Source: CAXGUU01 sp964012875 (GTDB lineage Bacteria > Pseudomonadota > Gammaproteobacteria > Ga0077536). From it: DNA of 6,541 nucleotides. The stretch lies in the NCBI GenBank assembly GCA_964012875.1, contig CAXGUU010000191.1, positions 1 through 6,541 on the forward strand, in the 5' to 3' direction. The translations under genes and the position numbers were made by a program. Positions 1 through 6,324 of this stretch are shown one piece after another (position 1 is the first letter of the stretch; the number at the start of each line of letters is the position of its first letter). The notes under the pieces are model-generated. The model was not told the DNA's origin, did not search any database, and saw only the letters and a program-made list of their open reading frames with translations.

Positions 1-1050
1 GGCAAGATCTGCGCACGCAAATCCAGCCGTTGAAATGCCGTTCATTTCAGCGTTGGCTCGGGCTCGTTCAATCAGACCCGCATCGCCTTCAATCCCAATT
101 ACACGTCCTGCGTACCGCCCCAGTGGCAAACTGAAGTTGCCGATACCGCAATAGTAGTCGGCGATGTAGTCTGCTTGTGTCGGCACCAGGAGTTCGATGG
201 CACGTGCCACCATTTTTTCGTTGACGACCTGGTTAACCTGCGTGAAATCAAAGGGTTCGAATTTGAGTGTCACGCCGGCGATGTCGTAGCTCAAGGATTG
301 GGCTTTGCCGGCGAGCGGGACCACCGTATCTAGGCCCCCGCTTTGCAGATAAAAGTCGAGTTCGGCCGCTTGCGCCAACCGTTGTAGCCCATCGAGGTCG
401 CTGTCACTGAAACTGTTTAGGTGCCTGATTACCATGGCCACGCGGTTATCGGTGATCGCTATTTCAAGCTGCGGGATGCGGGCAGCAATCGAGAGTTGGT
501 TAAACGTGCCCCGTAAGGTGTCGAGGAGCGCGGAGACACGCTCATCAAGCACATCGCATTGATGGCAATCAGTGATATAAGGTTTTGCCCGTTCGCGAAA
601 GCCCATAATGACCCCGCCTTTCTTGTCGACGTACTTGACGCCGAGGCGTGCTTTGCGTCGATAACCCCATTGCGGGCTGCGCACCGGTGCGGCTGTTTTT
701 TCCGGTTTCGTTTGCGCGTGGTGCCAGAGCAATTCCAGTAGCACGCTCTGCTTGTGCAGCAACTGCGCCTGCTCCGGCATGTGCTGCAAGCTGCAACCGC
801 CACAAACACCGAAATGCGGGCAACGCGGCGCGACCCGCTCATCGCTTGGTTCTAGCACCTCCGTCGTTTCAGCTTCGTCGAAGCGCCCACGCCGTTTGAT
901 AACACGTGCCTGCACCTTTTCACCCGGCAGCGCGCCATGGACAAATACGGTTTTTCCGTCGATACGACCAACACCGCGACCTTCGTGGGACAAATCAGAG
1001 ATCTCGACGATGACCGGCTCGCGCGGGCCGCGCGCCTTGCGTTTGCTCAC
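1..1050 (-). CDS. rlmD: 23S rRNA (uracil-5-)-methyltransferase RlmD, C-terminus cut by window edge
   Basis: RlmD (RumA) transfers a methyl group from S-adenosylmethionine to uracil C5 in 23S rRNA (U1939 in E. coli). I read 350 residues in translation of the reverse strand; the frame runs open off the left edge. An N-terminal TRAM RNA-binding domain spans about residues 10-65. The [4Fe-4S] ligands are C77, C83 and C86 in CPHFGVCGGC, plus C165 in HQCDVL. The Rossmann-type SAM-binding motif is DYYCGIGNFSLPL (298-310), followed by GIEGD. The catalytic SCNP cysteine and final base lie beyond the window, as the E. coli protein is about 430 residues. The GTG start at 1050-1048 is chosen because the exonuclease stop TGA is in the same frame four codons upstream, and the next ATG falls inside the Fe-S region. 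No strong Shine-Dalgarno is visible, so coupling to the exonuclease gene 6 bases upstream is plausible. An extra cysteine, C162, sits beside the fourth ligand. Identity is very secure; RlmC and TrmA are less likely because of the TRAM domain and the overall match to RlmD. Confidence 0.95.
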   Translation of the reverse strand, partial: MSKRKARGPREPVIVEISDLSHEGRGVGRIDGKTVFVHGALPGEKVQARVIKRRGRFDEAETTEVLEPSDERVAPRCPHFGVCGGCSLQHMPEQAQLLHKQSVLLELLWHHAQTKPEKTAAPVRSPQWGYRRKARLGVKYVDKKGGVIMGFRERAKPYITDCHQCDVLDERVSALLDTLRGTFNQLSIAARIPQLEIAITDNRVAMVIRHLNSFSDSDLDGLQRLAQAAELDFYLQSGGLDTVVPLAGKAQSLSYDIAGVTLKFEPFDFTQVNQVVNEKMVARAIELLVPTQADYIADYYCGIGNFSLPLGRYAGRVIGIEGDAGLIERARANAEMNGISTAGFACADLA

Positions 1051-1056
1051 GAGTCT

Positions 1057-1845
1057 TCAGCCGTTGCCGGCATCATTCCAGACCTGCAGAAATTCCCGCA
1101 GGTGCGGTGCTTCAGCTTGCTCCAGGTAGGCCCTTGTGAGCGCCAGTTCATCATCGTGAGAGACCGTGCCAAGATGACCGCGAAAAAGCTGCAGTCTGAG
1201 ATACACGAGCCACGTGTTCAGTACATCGGTTTCGCAATAATCGCGGATAGCCTTGAGTTCACCAGCCAAAAATTTGCTCCAGACGTCGGCCCCGGAAACG
1301 CCCATTTTTCCGGGAAAGCCAAGCAATGTCGCCATCTGATCCAAGGGCACGAAAGCACGCGGTTGGAATCCGGCCAGCACATCCATGACGTCAACGTGGC
1401 GCCAGTGGTAACGCGAAAGGTAGTTGTTGTAGCGAAACGCGCGGTCGTCGTCACCGTTGTCCCAGTAACGGGGCGCGCTGATCCCGTGCAGCAGGGAACG
1501 GTAGTGCAGGACCGGTAAATCGAACCCACTGCCATTCCACGATACTAGCGTCGGCGTATAGCGTTCGATGCCTTCGAAGAAGCGCTCAATGAGTTCTGCC
1601 TCGCTGGCAGTTTCGTCGCCGAGCGACCACACATTGATGCGATCGCCTTCGCGGAACACGGCCGATATCGCGACGATTCGGTGCAAATGATGGCGCAGAA
1701 AATCGCTCGTACCCCCGGTCTCCTGCTGGCGCTTGCTGAACATCACGGCGGCGACGCCTTCATCGTCGAGGTTATCCAGAGCCCAGAGTTTCCGGGCGCC
1801 CGCGACATCGGGCACTGTTTCGATATCAAAAACGAATACGTTCAT
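1057..1845 (-). CDS. stand-alone PolB-like DEDDy 3'-5' exonuclease
   Basis: A 262-residue protein of the family described as predicted 3'-5' exonucleases related to the proofreading domain of DNA polymerase B. It has no polymerase domain. All DEDDy motifs are visible: Exo I is FDIET (D7, E9), Exo II is WNGSGFD (N104, D109), and Exo III is YCETD (Y203, D207). These residues would bind two metal ions for hydrolysis of single-stranded 3' ends. The middle section (about 120-190), with RHVDVMDVL and LDQMATLLGFPGKMG, is typical of this family. The C-terminal 40 residues look helical. The ATG at 1845 puts the catalytic FDIET seven residues in, as is usual. No clear ribosome binding site precedes it. 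cysM ends 36 bases upstream and rlmD starts 6 bases downstream, so it is probably co-transcribed with both. Substrate and physiological role are not known to me; a general DNA repair or nucleic-acid processing role is inference from the fold. Confidence 0.88.
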   Translation of the reverse strand: MNVFVFDIETVPDVAGARKLWALDNLDDEGVAAVMFSKRQQETGGTSDFLRHHLHRIVAISAVFREGDRINVWSLGDETASEAELIERFFEGIERYTPTLVSWNGSGFDLPVLHYRSLLHGISAPRYWDNGDDDRAFRYNNYLSRYHWRHVDVMDVLAGFQPRAFVPLDQMATLLGFPGKMGVSGADVWSKFLAGELKAIRDYCETDVLNTWLVYLRLQLFRGHLGTVSHDDELALTRAYLEQAEAPHLREFLQVWNDAGNG

Positions 1846-1881
1846 TGCGCGTTGGTTTCGCGGGGTCGGTTGTTGCCAGGA

Positions 1882-2772
1882 TCACTGGCTGAATACGCCG
1901 GTGGAAAGGTAGCGGTCGCCGCGGGCGCATATGATCGTAACGATGACAGCGTTTTCCACTTCACTGGCGATTTGTAAGACCGCAACTATAGCGCCGCCGG
2001 ACGAGATGCCGCAGAAAATACTTTCTTCAGCACCTAGACGGCGGGTCATGTGTTCAGACTCGTCCTGCGATACCTCGATGATGCGATCAACGGCTGCGCG
2101 ATCGTAAATTTTGGGCAGGTAGGCTTCAGGCCAGCGGCGAATGCCGGGGATGCGCGCGCCGTCGGCCGGTTGCACACCGATGATCTCGATTGCCGGGTTT
2201 CGCTGTTTGAGATAGCGCGACGTGCCCATGATCGTACCGGTCGTACCCATCGAAGAAACGAAATGGGTGCTCTGCCCGCTGATGTCCTGCCAGATTTCGG
2301 GCCCCGTGTCGCCGTAGTGGGCCAACGGATTGTCGGGATTCGCGAACTGGTCGAGGACCACGCCTTCCCCACGGGTTGCCATTTCCCCCGCCAAGTCACG
2401 GGCGCCCTCCATGCCATACTCTTCGCCGACCAATATCAGCTCGGCGCCGAACGCCCGCATGACATCGCGTCGCTCGGCGCTCATGTTGCCCGGCATGATG
2501 AGTTTCATGCGGTAGCCTTTCATTGCGGCGACCATGGCCAACGCAATACCGGTATTTCCGCTGGTCGCTTCGATCAATGTATCGCCGGACTTGATGTCCC
2601 CGCGTGCCTCGGCCTGCGAAATCATGCTGAGCGCTGGCCGATCCTTGACTGAACCAGCCGGATTGTTGCCCTCCAGCTTTGCCAGAACGATGTTAGTGCT
2701 GTCACCAGGCAGGCGCTGCAGGCGCACCATTGGTGTCCCGCCGACAAATTGATCTAGCGTGGGCCAGTCCAT
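1882..2772 (-). CDS. cysM: cysteine synthase B (O-acetylserine sulfhydrylase CysM)
   Basis: A PLP-dependent fold-type II enzyme making cysteine from O-acetyl-L-serine and sulfide; CysM types also accept thiosulfate, giving S-sulfocysteine. The protein has 296 residues against about 303 in E. coli. The PLP Schiff-base lysine is K43 in NPAGSVKDR. The substrate-binding loop is TSGNTG (70-75), the PLP phosphate loop is GTTGT (176-180), and the serine that contacts the pyridine nitrogen lies in GISSGG (255-260). The paired arginines of IPGIRRWP (R212, R213) and the ending ICARGDRYLSTGVF are CysM hallmarks that separate it from CysK. The protein stops soon after GVF, lacking the short tail of the E. 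coli enzyme, which should not affect catalysis. The ATG at 2772 is the only reasonable start before an in-frame stop at 2812-2814. A hairpin (2781-2826) ends eight bases before the start, and no strong Shine-Dalgarno is present. Confidence 0.96.
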   Translation of the reverse strand: MDWPTLDQFVGGTPMVRLQRLPGDSTNIVLAKLEGNNPAGSVKDRPALSMISQAEARGDIKSGDTLIEATSGNTGIALAMVAAMKGYRMKLIMPGNMSAERRDVMRAFGAELILVGEEYGMEGARDLAGEMATRGEGVVLDQFANPDNPLAHYGDTGPEIWQDISGQSTHFVSSMGTTGTIMGTSRYLKQRNPAIEIIGVQPADGARIPGIRRWPEAYLPKIYDRAAVDRIIEVSQDESEHMTRRLGAEESIFCGISSGGAIVAVLQIASEVENAVIVTIICARGDRYLSTGVFSQ

Positions 2773-2780
2773 TGGAAGAT

Positions 2781-2826
2781 GCTCGACAGCGAGCCGCGCG
2801 TTACCGAGGCCTCAATGTTGTCGAGC
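2781..2826 (-). promoter_or_regulatory. inverted repeat (hairpin) directly before cysM
   Basis: On the minus strand GCTCGACA (2826-2819) is followed 30 bases later by its perfect complement TGTCGAGC (2788-2781). The loop can add an inner imperfect stem, GAGgCC with GGCTC. The upstream arm starts in the last base of the pagL-like stop codon, and the downstream arm ends 8 bases before the cysM ATG, covering the place where a ribosome binding site is expected (GAG within the arm). There is no run of T after either arm, so it does not look like a rho-independent terminator. It could be an mRNA structure limiting cysM translation, a processing site, or an operator. The repeat is seen directly; its function is inference. 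Confidence 0.5.
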
Positions 2827-3374
2827 TAAAAGTGATAACCGAGCTGCAACGCGTGGAAATTGATGCCAGGGTTCTCATCACCGATGCCCGCATTGGATAG
2901 ATGCTGAAAGCGGTATCCAAGCTCGTATCTGCCCTGGTCACCAAACCGCACGCCGGCACCAACGTGACTGCCGAATGCAAATGGTATATCGAAGTCGCGA
3001 TTGCCAATGCCGTCCTCAGTGTGGACATGGACACCCGCGCCAACTTCGATAAATGGCGCCAGCCCGTGCGAGGGCGTTCGTTGATAACGCAGCACGGGCG
3101 TCAGTCCGAAATCGACCAGGTCATCTTCGTCTTCAGTACCGCGCTCACCGTCCCAATAAGTAACGGAAAACTCCAGGTAGGAGCCGAATGACCAGTCGCC
3201 GGTCTGCCACCAGCTACCTCCAAGATCCCAGCGCACTGCGCCGCCATAACGCTCGGCGTCCTCGGAACCTTCGGTCGTGCCGAGTTCGAGCAACACCGTA
3301 TCGACTGCCGGCGCCGAGGCAGCCCAGAGCAACAGCCAGGTGGTGGCGAGTGCGATCGAAATAGCGCATTTCAT
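2826..3374 (-). CDS. PagL-family lipid A 3-O-deacylase-like outer-membrane protein
   Basis: A 182-residue protein with a signal peptide: hydrophobic stretch 5-19 and probable cleavage after APA (21-23). The rest alternates polar and apolar residues in several strands (for example SYLEFSVTYW, LAPFIEVGAGVHV, YELGYRF, FHALQLGYHF) and ends in phenylalanine, the usual C-terminal signal of an outer-membrane beta-barrel. The motif HLSNAG (158-163) matches the PagL active site, where His and Ser hydrolyse the 3-O-acyl chain of lipid A; H158, S160 and the oxyanion asparagine N161 are present. Aligned without gaps to the P. aeruginosa PagL ending as I recall it, N172 occupies the position of the catalytic glutamate (E140), so activity is uncertain. 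The ATG at 3374 gives a proper signal peptide and has GGA about 8 bases upstream. The gaps to rimI (62 bases) and cysM (53) are among the larger ones here, so it may have its own promoter. Family assignment is good; enzymatic activity is not assured. Confidence 0.82.
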   Translation of the reverse strand: MKCAISIALATTWLLLWAASAPAVDTVLLELGTTEGSEDAERYGGAVRWDLGGSWWQTGDWSFGSYLEFSVTYWDGERGTEDEDDLVDFGLTPVLRYQRTPSHGLAPFIEVGAGVHVHTEDGIGNRDFDIPFAFGSHVGAGVRFGDQGRYELGYRFQHLSNAGIGDENPGINFHALQLGYHF

Positions 3375-3436
3375 AGCGGGTTCCAGCGAGTTGATTGGTC
3401 GTTTCCCGGCTAGGCTATCGCCTTATGTCGTGCCGT

Positions 3437-3931
3437 TCAACTGACCTCGCTGTCAGTTGCTTCCAGGACCAAGGAGCGACTCATTACCAACGCATCTTCG
3501 CGCCCGCGCCGTGCCGGATAGTAACCGCGCCGGGTACCTACATGGCGAAAGTCGAAACCTCGATAGAGTGCAATCGCAGCCGCGTTTGATGGCCTGACCT
3601 CAAGAAAAACGGTGTGCGCTCGATGTTTTTCAGCCGTTGCAATCAGGTGCTTCAACATCTCGCTGGCCAAACCACTGCGCCGTGCGCTGGTATCCACGCA
3701 GACGTTAAGGATGTGGCTCTCCTCGGCTGCCACCGACATGATGCCGTACCCCACAATGATCTCGCCAACCTCGAGGGTCCAGCAACAATAACCGACTCGC
3801 AGGCAGTCGAAAAAAATCGTCGGCGACCATGGGAAGTCGTAGGAACGGCGCTCTACTGCAACGACAGCTTCAATGTCGTCGTCGAGCATGGGTCGAATCG
3901 ACACCGCGCCTTGTTCAATTACCGCGCTCAT
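3437..3931 (-). CDS. rimI: ribosomal protein S18 alanine N-acetyltransferase RimI
   Basis: A GNAT-fold acetyltransferase of 164 residues that acetylates the N-terminal alanine of ribosomal protein bS18 using acetyl-CoA. The N-terminal part contains DFPWS (32-36), matching the FPWS of E. coli RimI. The acetyl-CoA pyrophosphate loop is R84-x-x-G87-x-A89 in ARRSGLASEML. LEVRPSNAAAIALY (110-123) contains the counterparts of the catalytic glutamate (E111) and tyrosine (Y123), and GYYPARRGREDALVM (136-150) matches the RimI C-terminal signature. In the usually conserved LYxxxGF the glycine is aspartate here (LYRGFDF, D127). The tail is about 12 residues longer than in E. coli. The start ATG overlaps the stop of the uracil-DNA glycosylase gene (ATGA), pointing to translational coupling. 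In many bacteria rimI neighbours tsaB; that is not so here. Other Nt-acetyltransferases such as RimJ are excluded by the motif match. Confidence 0.93.
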   Translation of the reverse strand: MSAVIEQGAVSIRPMLDDDIEAVVAVERRSYDFPWSPTIFFDCLRVGYCCWTLEVGEIIVGYGIMSVAAEESHILNVCVDTSARRSGLASEMLKHLIATAEKHRAHTVFLEVRPSNAAAIALYRGFDFRHVGTRRGYYPARRGREDALVMSRSLVLEATDSEVS

Positions 3932-4629
3932 GCGGTCGGTCCCCCCAGGAGTCCTTGGACCCGCTTCAAATCGTCCCAGGCCTTTCGTTTCTCACCAGGT
4001 GAGCGCAGCAAGTACGCCGGGTGGTAGGTGACGACGACGGGAATCGTCGTATCTGCGTAGAAGTAGTCTTGACCGCGCATACGTCCAATCGGGGTCTCGC
4101 TATGGAGCAGATTCTGCGCGGCGACGCGGCCCACTGCAAGAATTACCCGGGGCTTTATGTGAGCAATCTGACTTTTGAGAAAGCCGGCACAGGCGGCGGC
4201 TTCTTCCGACCGCGGGTCGCGATTCTGCGGCGGCCGGCATTTCAAGATATTGGCGATAAATACCTGTCCACGTTGCTGCCCGATAGCAGCGAGCATCGCA
4301 TTCAGTAGCTGGCCGGCTTTTCCCACGAACGGCTCACCGCGCCGATCTTCCTCGGCGCCCGGGGCCTCTCCCACGATCATCAGGGACGCTGATTCGCTGC
4401 CGACGCCAAAAACCGTCTGCTTGCGGGCTTGATGTAATTCACAGGCGACACACTGGCTCACTTTTTTCCGTAACGTCGCCCACGAGTCCGTACCAGTCGA
4501 CAACTGTTCGCTATGCGGCTTCGCCGCAGCATCTTCAGCGGCAACCTGCCCAGCCGCGTTTGAATCGCGCTCGATCCAGCACTCGATACCAATTTGATCG
4601 AGGAGGATACGGCGCCGTGGGTCAAGCAT
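3928..4629 (-). CDS. family 4 uracil-DNA glycosylase with [4Fe-4S] cluster
   Basis: A uracil-DNA glycosylase of the family 4 (UDGa) type, related to the N-terminal domain of phage SPO1 DNA polymerase. It removes uracil arising from cytosine deamination or dUTP misincorporation and so starts base excision repair. Length is 233 residues. The cluster ligands are C60 and C63 (CVAC) with C131 and C147. Motif 1 is GEAPGAEEDRRGEPFVG (87-103), with uracil-stacking F101. Motif ANILKCRPPQNRDP (126-139) contains N127, expected to read uracil. The last motif is TYHPAYLL (201-208), with H203. Residues 1-20 (ending GIECWIER) form the short N-terminal segment common in gammaproteobacterial members, joined by an alanine- and glutamate-rich linker (about 24-48). 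The ATG at 4629 is the only start before an in-frame stop, which is the leuA stop codon itself. The gap to leuA is 24 bases. Its stop overlaps the rimI start by ATGA. Family 4 rather than the family 1 Ung fold is clear from the cysteines. Confidence 0.94.
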   Translation of the reverse strand: MLDPRRRILLDQIGIECWIERDSNAAGQVAAEDAAAKPHSEQLSTGTDSWATLRKKVSQCVACELHQARKQTVFGVGSESASLMIVGEAPGAEEDRRGEPFVGKAGQLLNAMLAAIGQQRGQVFIANILKCRPPQNRDPRSEEAAACAGFLKSQIAHIKPRVILAVGRVAAQNLLHSETPIGRMRGQDYFYADTTIPVVVTYHPAYLLRSPGEKRKAWDDLKRVQGLLGGPTA

Positions 4630-4653
4630 CGGTATTGGCCGCGCTGCCCGGCC

Positions 4654-6201
4654 TCAGGCGCTTTCGCTGATCTGCGGATGCTCCCGATGTATCGGATACA
4701 TGATGCGATTCAGGGCATTCAAGTAGGCTTTGACAGAAGCGACGATAATATCCGTGTCGGCGCCGTGGCCATTAACGATCCGCCCGCCATGTTCGAGGCG
4801 CACCGTGACCTCGCCCTGCGAATCCGTACCGGTGGTGATGGCATTGACCGAATACAGCTGTAAGTTCGCACCGCTGTCGACGATCGATTCCACCGCGCGA
4901 TAGGCTGCATCAACGGGGCCATCGCCACTTTCTTCTGCCGATTGCTCATTGCCGTCTATAGACAGCGTGACGGCTGCGAATGGTACTTCCCCGGTGGCCG
5001 ATTCTGATCGCATCGCCACCAGTGAAATATGTTCCTGCTCAGCAGCCGGGGCGCTATCAGTGACGATAGCCTGCAAATCGTCATCGTATATCTCGGATTT
5101 TCTGTCAGCCAGATCTTTGAATCGTTTGAAGGCCTCGTTCAGTGCGCCCTCGGTCGGGAATTCGATCCCCAGGTCTTTCAGGCGCGATCGAAAAGCAGCG
5201 CGCCCCGACAACTTTCCGAGCACGATACGGTTCGTGTTCCAGCCGACGTCTTCGGCACGGATGATTTCGTAAGTCTCGCGATGTTTCAGTACCCCATCCT
5301 GGTGGATACCGCTCTCGTGCGCGAACGCATTGGCACCGACGATCGCCTTGTTCGGTTGAACAGGAAACCCGGTGATATTCGAAACTAAGCGCGAACAATT
5401 CACGATTTCAGTGGCGTCGATGCGGGTGTCGCAACTGAACGAATCCTGACGCGTGCGCACTGCCATCACGATCTCTTCCAACGAGGCATTGCCCGCGCGT
5501 TCGCCGAGACCGTTAATCGTGCACTCGACCTGCCTGACACCATGGTTGATCGCAGCCAGCGAATTACCAACCGCGAGTCCGAGGTCATTGTGACAGTGCG
5601 CCGAGAAAATCGCCTTGCCGCTGTTGGGGACACGCTCGATGACGGTCTGAAAAAATGCACCTATACCCTCTGGTAGTCCGTAGCCCACGGTATCCGGCAG
5701 ATTCACCGTTGAGGCACCGGCATCAATCACTGCTTCGACCACGCGGCACAGGAAATCGATTTCGGATCGACTCGCGTCCTCGGCCGAAAATTCGACGTTG
5801 TCGGTATGCTGGCGGGCGCGCTGGACAGCTTTCACAGCCGCATCAAGCACGTCGTCAGGATCCATGCGTAGCTTCGCCTTCATATGAATCGGCGATGTCG
5901 CGATGAAGGTATGGATACGGCTGGAGTTAGCATCGGCCAGCGCTTCGGCCGCGCGATCGATGTCTTCGAAGGCCGTTCTGCACAACCCGCATACAGTACT
6001 GTCCTTAATGGTCCGGGCGATCTCGCGCACCGCTTCGAAATCGCCTTGGCTGGCGATCGGAAACCCGGCCTCGATCACGTCAACCTTGAGCTTTTCCAGC
6101 GCGCGGGCGATCCGCAACTTTTCAGCTTGTGTCATCGCCGCACCCGGACTTTGCTCGCCGTCACGCAGGGTCGTGTCAAAGATGATCAACTGATCAGGCA
6201 T
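4654..6201 (-). CDS. leuA: 2-isopropylmalate synthase LeuA
   Basis: The first committed enzyme of leucine synthesis: acetyl-CoA and 2-ketoisovalerate condense to 2-isopropylmalate. It has 515 residues, close to E. coli LeuA (523). The HMGL-like TIM barrel occupies about residues 4-275. The opening motif FDTTLRDGEQSPGA (8-21) carries R13 and the metal ligand D14; the other metal ligands are H202 and H204 in AHCHNDLG and N238 in GERAGN. The linker has HESGIHQDG (295-303), containing the general base histidine region. Residues about 385-510 form the C-terminal dimerisation and leucine-feedback domain, including GDGPVDAAYRAVE and a conserved YSVNAITTGTDSQGEV stretch. The start at 6201 is chosen because GGAG lies 7 bases upstream and the protein then begins exactly as family members do; an in-frame GTG at 6285 would add 28 unlike residues. 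pssA lies 123 bases upstream, an order known in many proteobacteria, often near ilvC and psd. Identity is secure. Confidence 0.97.
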   Translation of the reverse strand: MPDQLIIFDTTLRDGEQSPGAAMTQAEKLRIARALEKLKVDVIEAGFPIASQGDFEAVREIARTIKDSTVCGLCRTAFEDIDRAAEALADANSSRIHTFIATSPIHMKAKLRMDPDDVLDAAVKAVQRARQHTDNVEFSAEDASRSEIDFLCRVVEAVIDAGASTVNLPDTVGYGLPEGIGAFFQTVIERVPNSGKAIFSAHCHNDLGLAVGNSLAAINHGVRQVECTINGLGERAGNASLEEIVMAVRTRQDSFSCDTRIDATEIVNCSRLVSNITGFPVQPNKAIVGANAFAHESGIHQDGVLKHRETYEIIRAEDVGWNTNRIVLGKLSGRAAFRSRLKDLGIEFPTEGALNEAFKRFKDLADRKSEIYDDDLQAIVTDSAPAAEQEHISLVAMRSESATGEVPFAAVTLSIDGNEQSAEESGDGPVDAAYRAVESIVDSGANLQLYSVNAITTGTDSQGEVTVRLEHGGRIVNGHGADTDIIVASVKAYLNALNRIMYPIHREHPQISESA

Positions 6202-6208
6202 GGGTTCG

Positions 6209-6212
6209 CTCC
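6209..6212 (-). promoter_or_regulatory. ribosome binding site of leuA
   Basis: GGAG on the minus strand, separated by 7 bases from the ATG at 6201. It is the clearest Shine-Dalgarno sequence in the window and decides the start of leuA against the upstream in-frame GTG at 6285. Confidence 0.7.
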
Positions 6213-6228
6213 ACGAACAAGGATAACA

Positions 6229-6286
6229 AGTGGTGGCCAAAGGATAATCGGAATGCCGGGGTGTGGCTATGGCACCGACCACCACT
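6229..6286 (-). repeat. inverted repeat in the pssA-leuA gap
   Basis: The 123-base gap between pssA and leuA holds a perfect 8-base inverted repeat, AGTGGTGG (minus strand 6286-6279) and CCACCACT (6236-6229), with 42 bases between the arms. A direct repeat AAGGATAA (plus strand, 6219-6226 and 6240-6247), spaced 21 bases start to start, overlaps the downstream arm region. No T-run follows, so it is not a clear terminator. I found no leucine-rich leader peptide in the three minus-strand frames, so classic leucine attenuation is not supported. The arrangement could be an operator or mRNA structure controlling leuA; that is inference, and 8-base arms this far apart may arise by chance. Confidence 0.35.
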
Positions 6287-6324
6287 GCCTGTCAGTCGTT
6301 TTACCGGCGCAAGCTGGCACCGAA

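Noticed and set aside
459..842. Minus-strand open frame of 127 codons inside rlmD
   Set aside because: It is an out-of-frame reading of rlmD, rich in Arg, Ser and Cys; the true frame carries the TRAM, Fe-S and SAM motifs.
937..1518. Plus-strand open frame of 193 codons across the exonuclease-rlmD boundary
   Set aside because: It lies antisense to two well-supported genes, has low-complexity valine-rich content and no recognisable motif; it is a shadow of GC-rich coding sequence.
2050..2652. Plus-strand open frame of 200 codons
   Set aside because: Entirely antisense to cysM, whose motifs are complete; the translation resembles no family I know.
3412..3440. Possible promoter before the pagL-like gene: TTGAAC, 17 bases, TAGCCT on the minus strand
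   Set aside because: Spacing is ideal, but both boxes match weakly (4 of 6 and 3 of 6) and one overlaps the rimI stop; expected often by chance.
6202..6285. Upstream GTG start adding 28 residues to leuA
   Set aside because: The added residues do not resemble LeuA N-termini, while the ATG at 6201 has GGAG at the proper distance and gives the usual family start.
6266..6295. Possible promoter before leuA: CTGACA, 18 bases, CATAGC on the minus strand
   Set aside because: The -35 match is good (5 of 6), but the -10 matches only 3 of 6 and the spacing is long; not enough to annotate.
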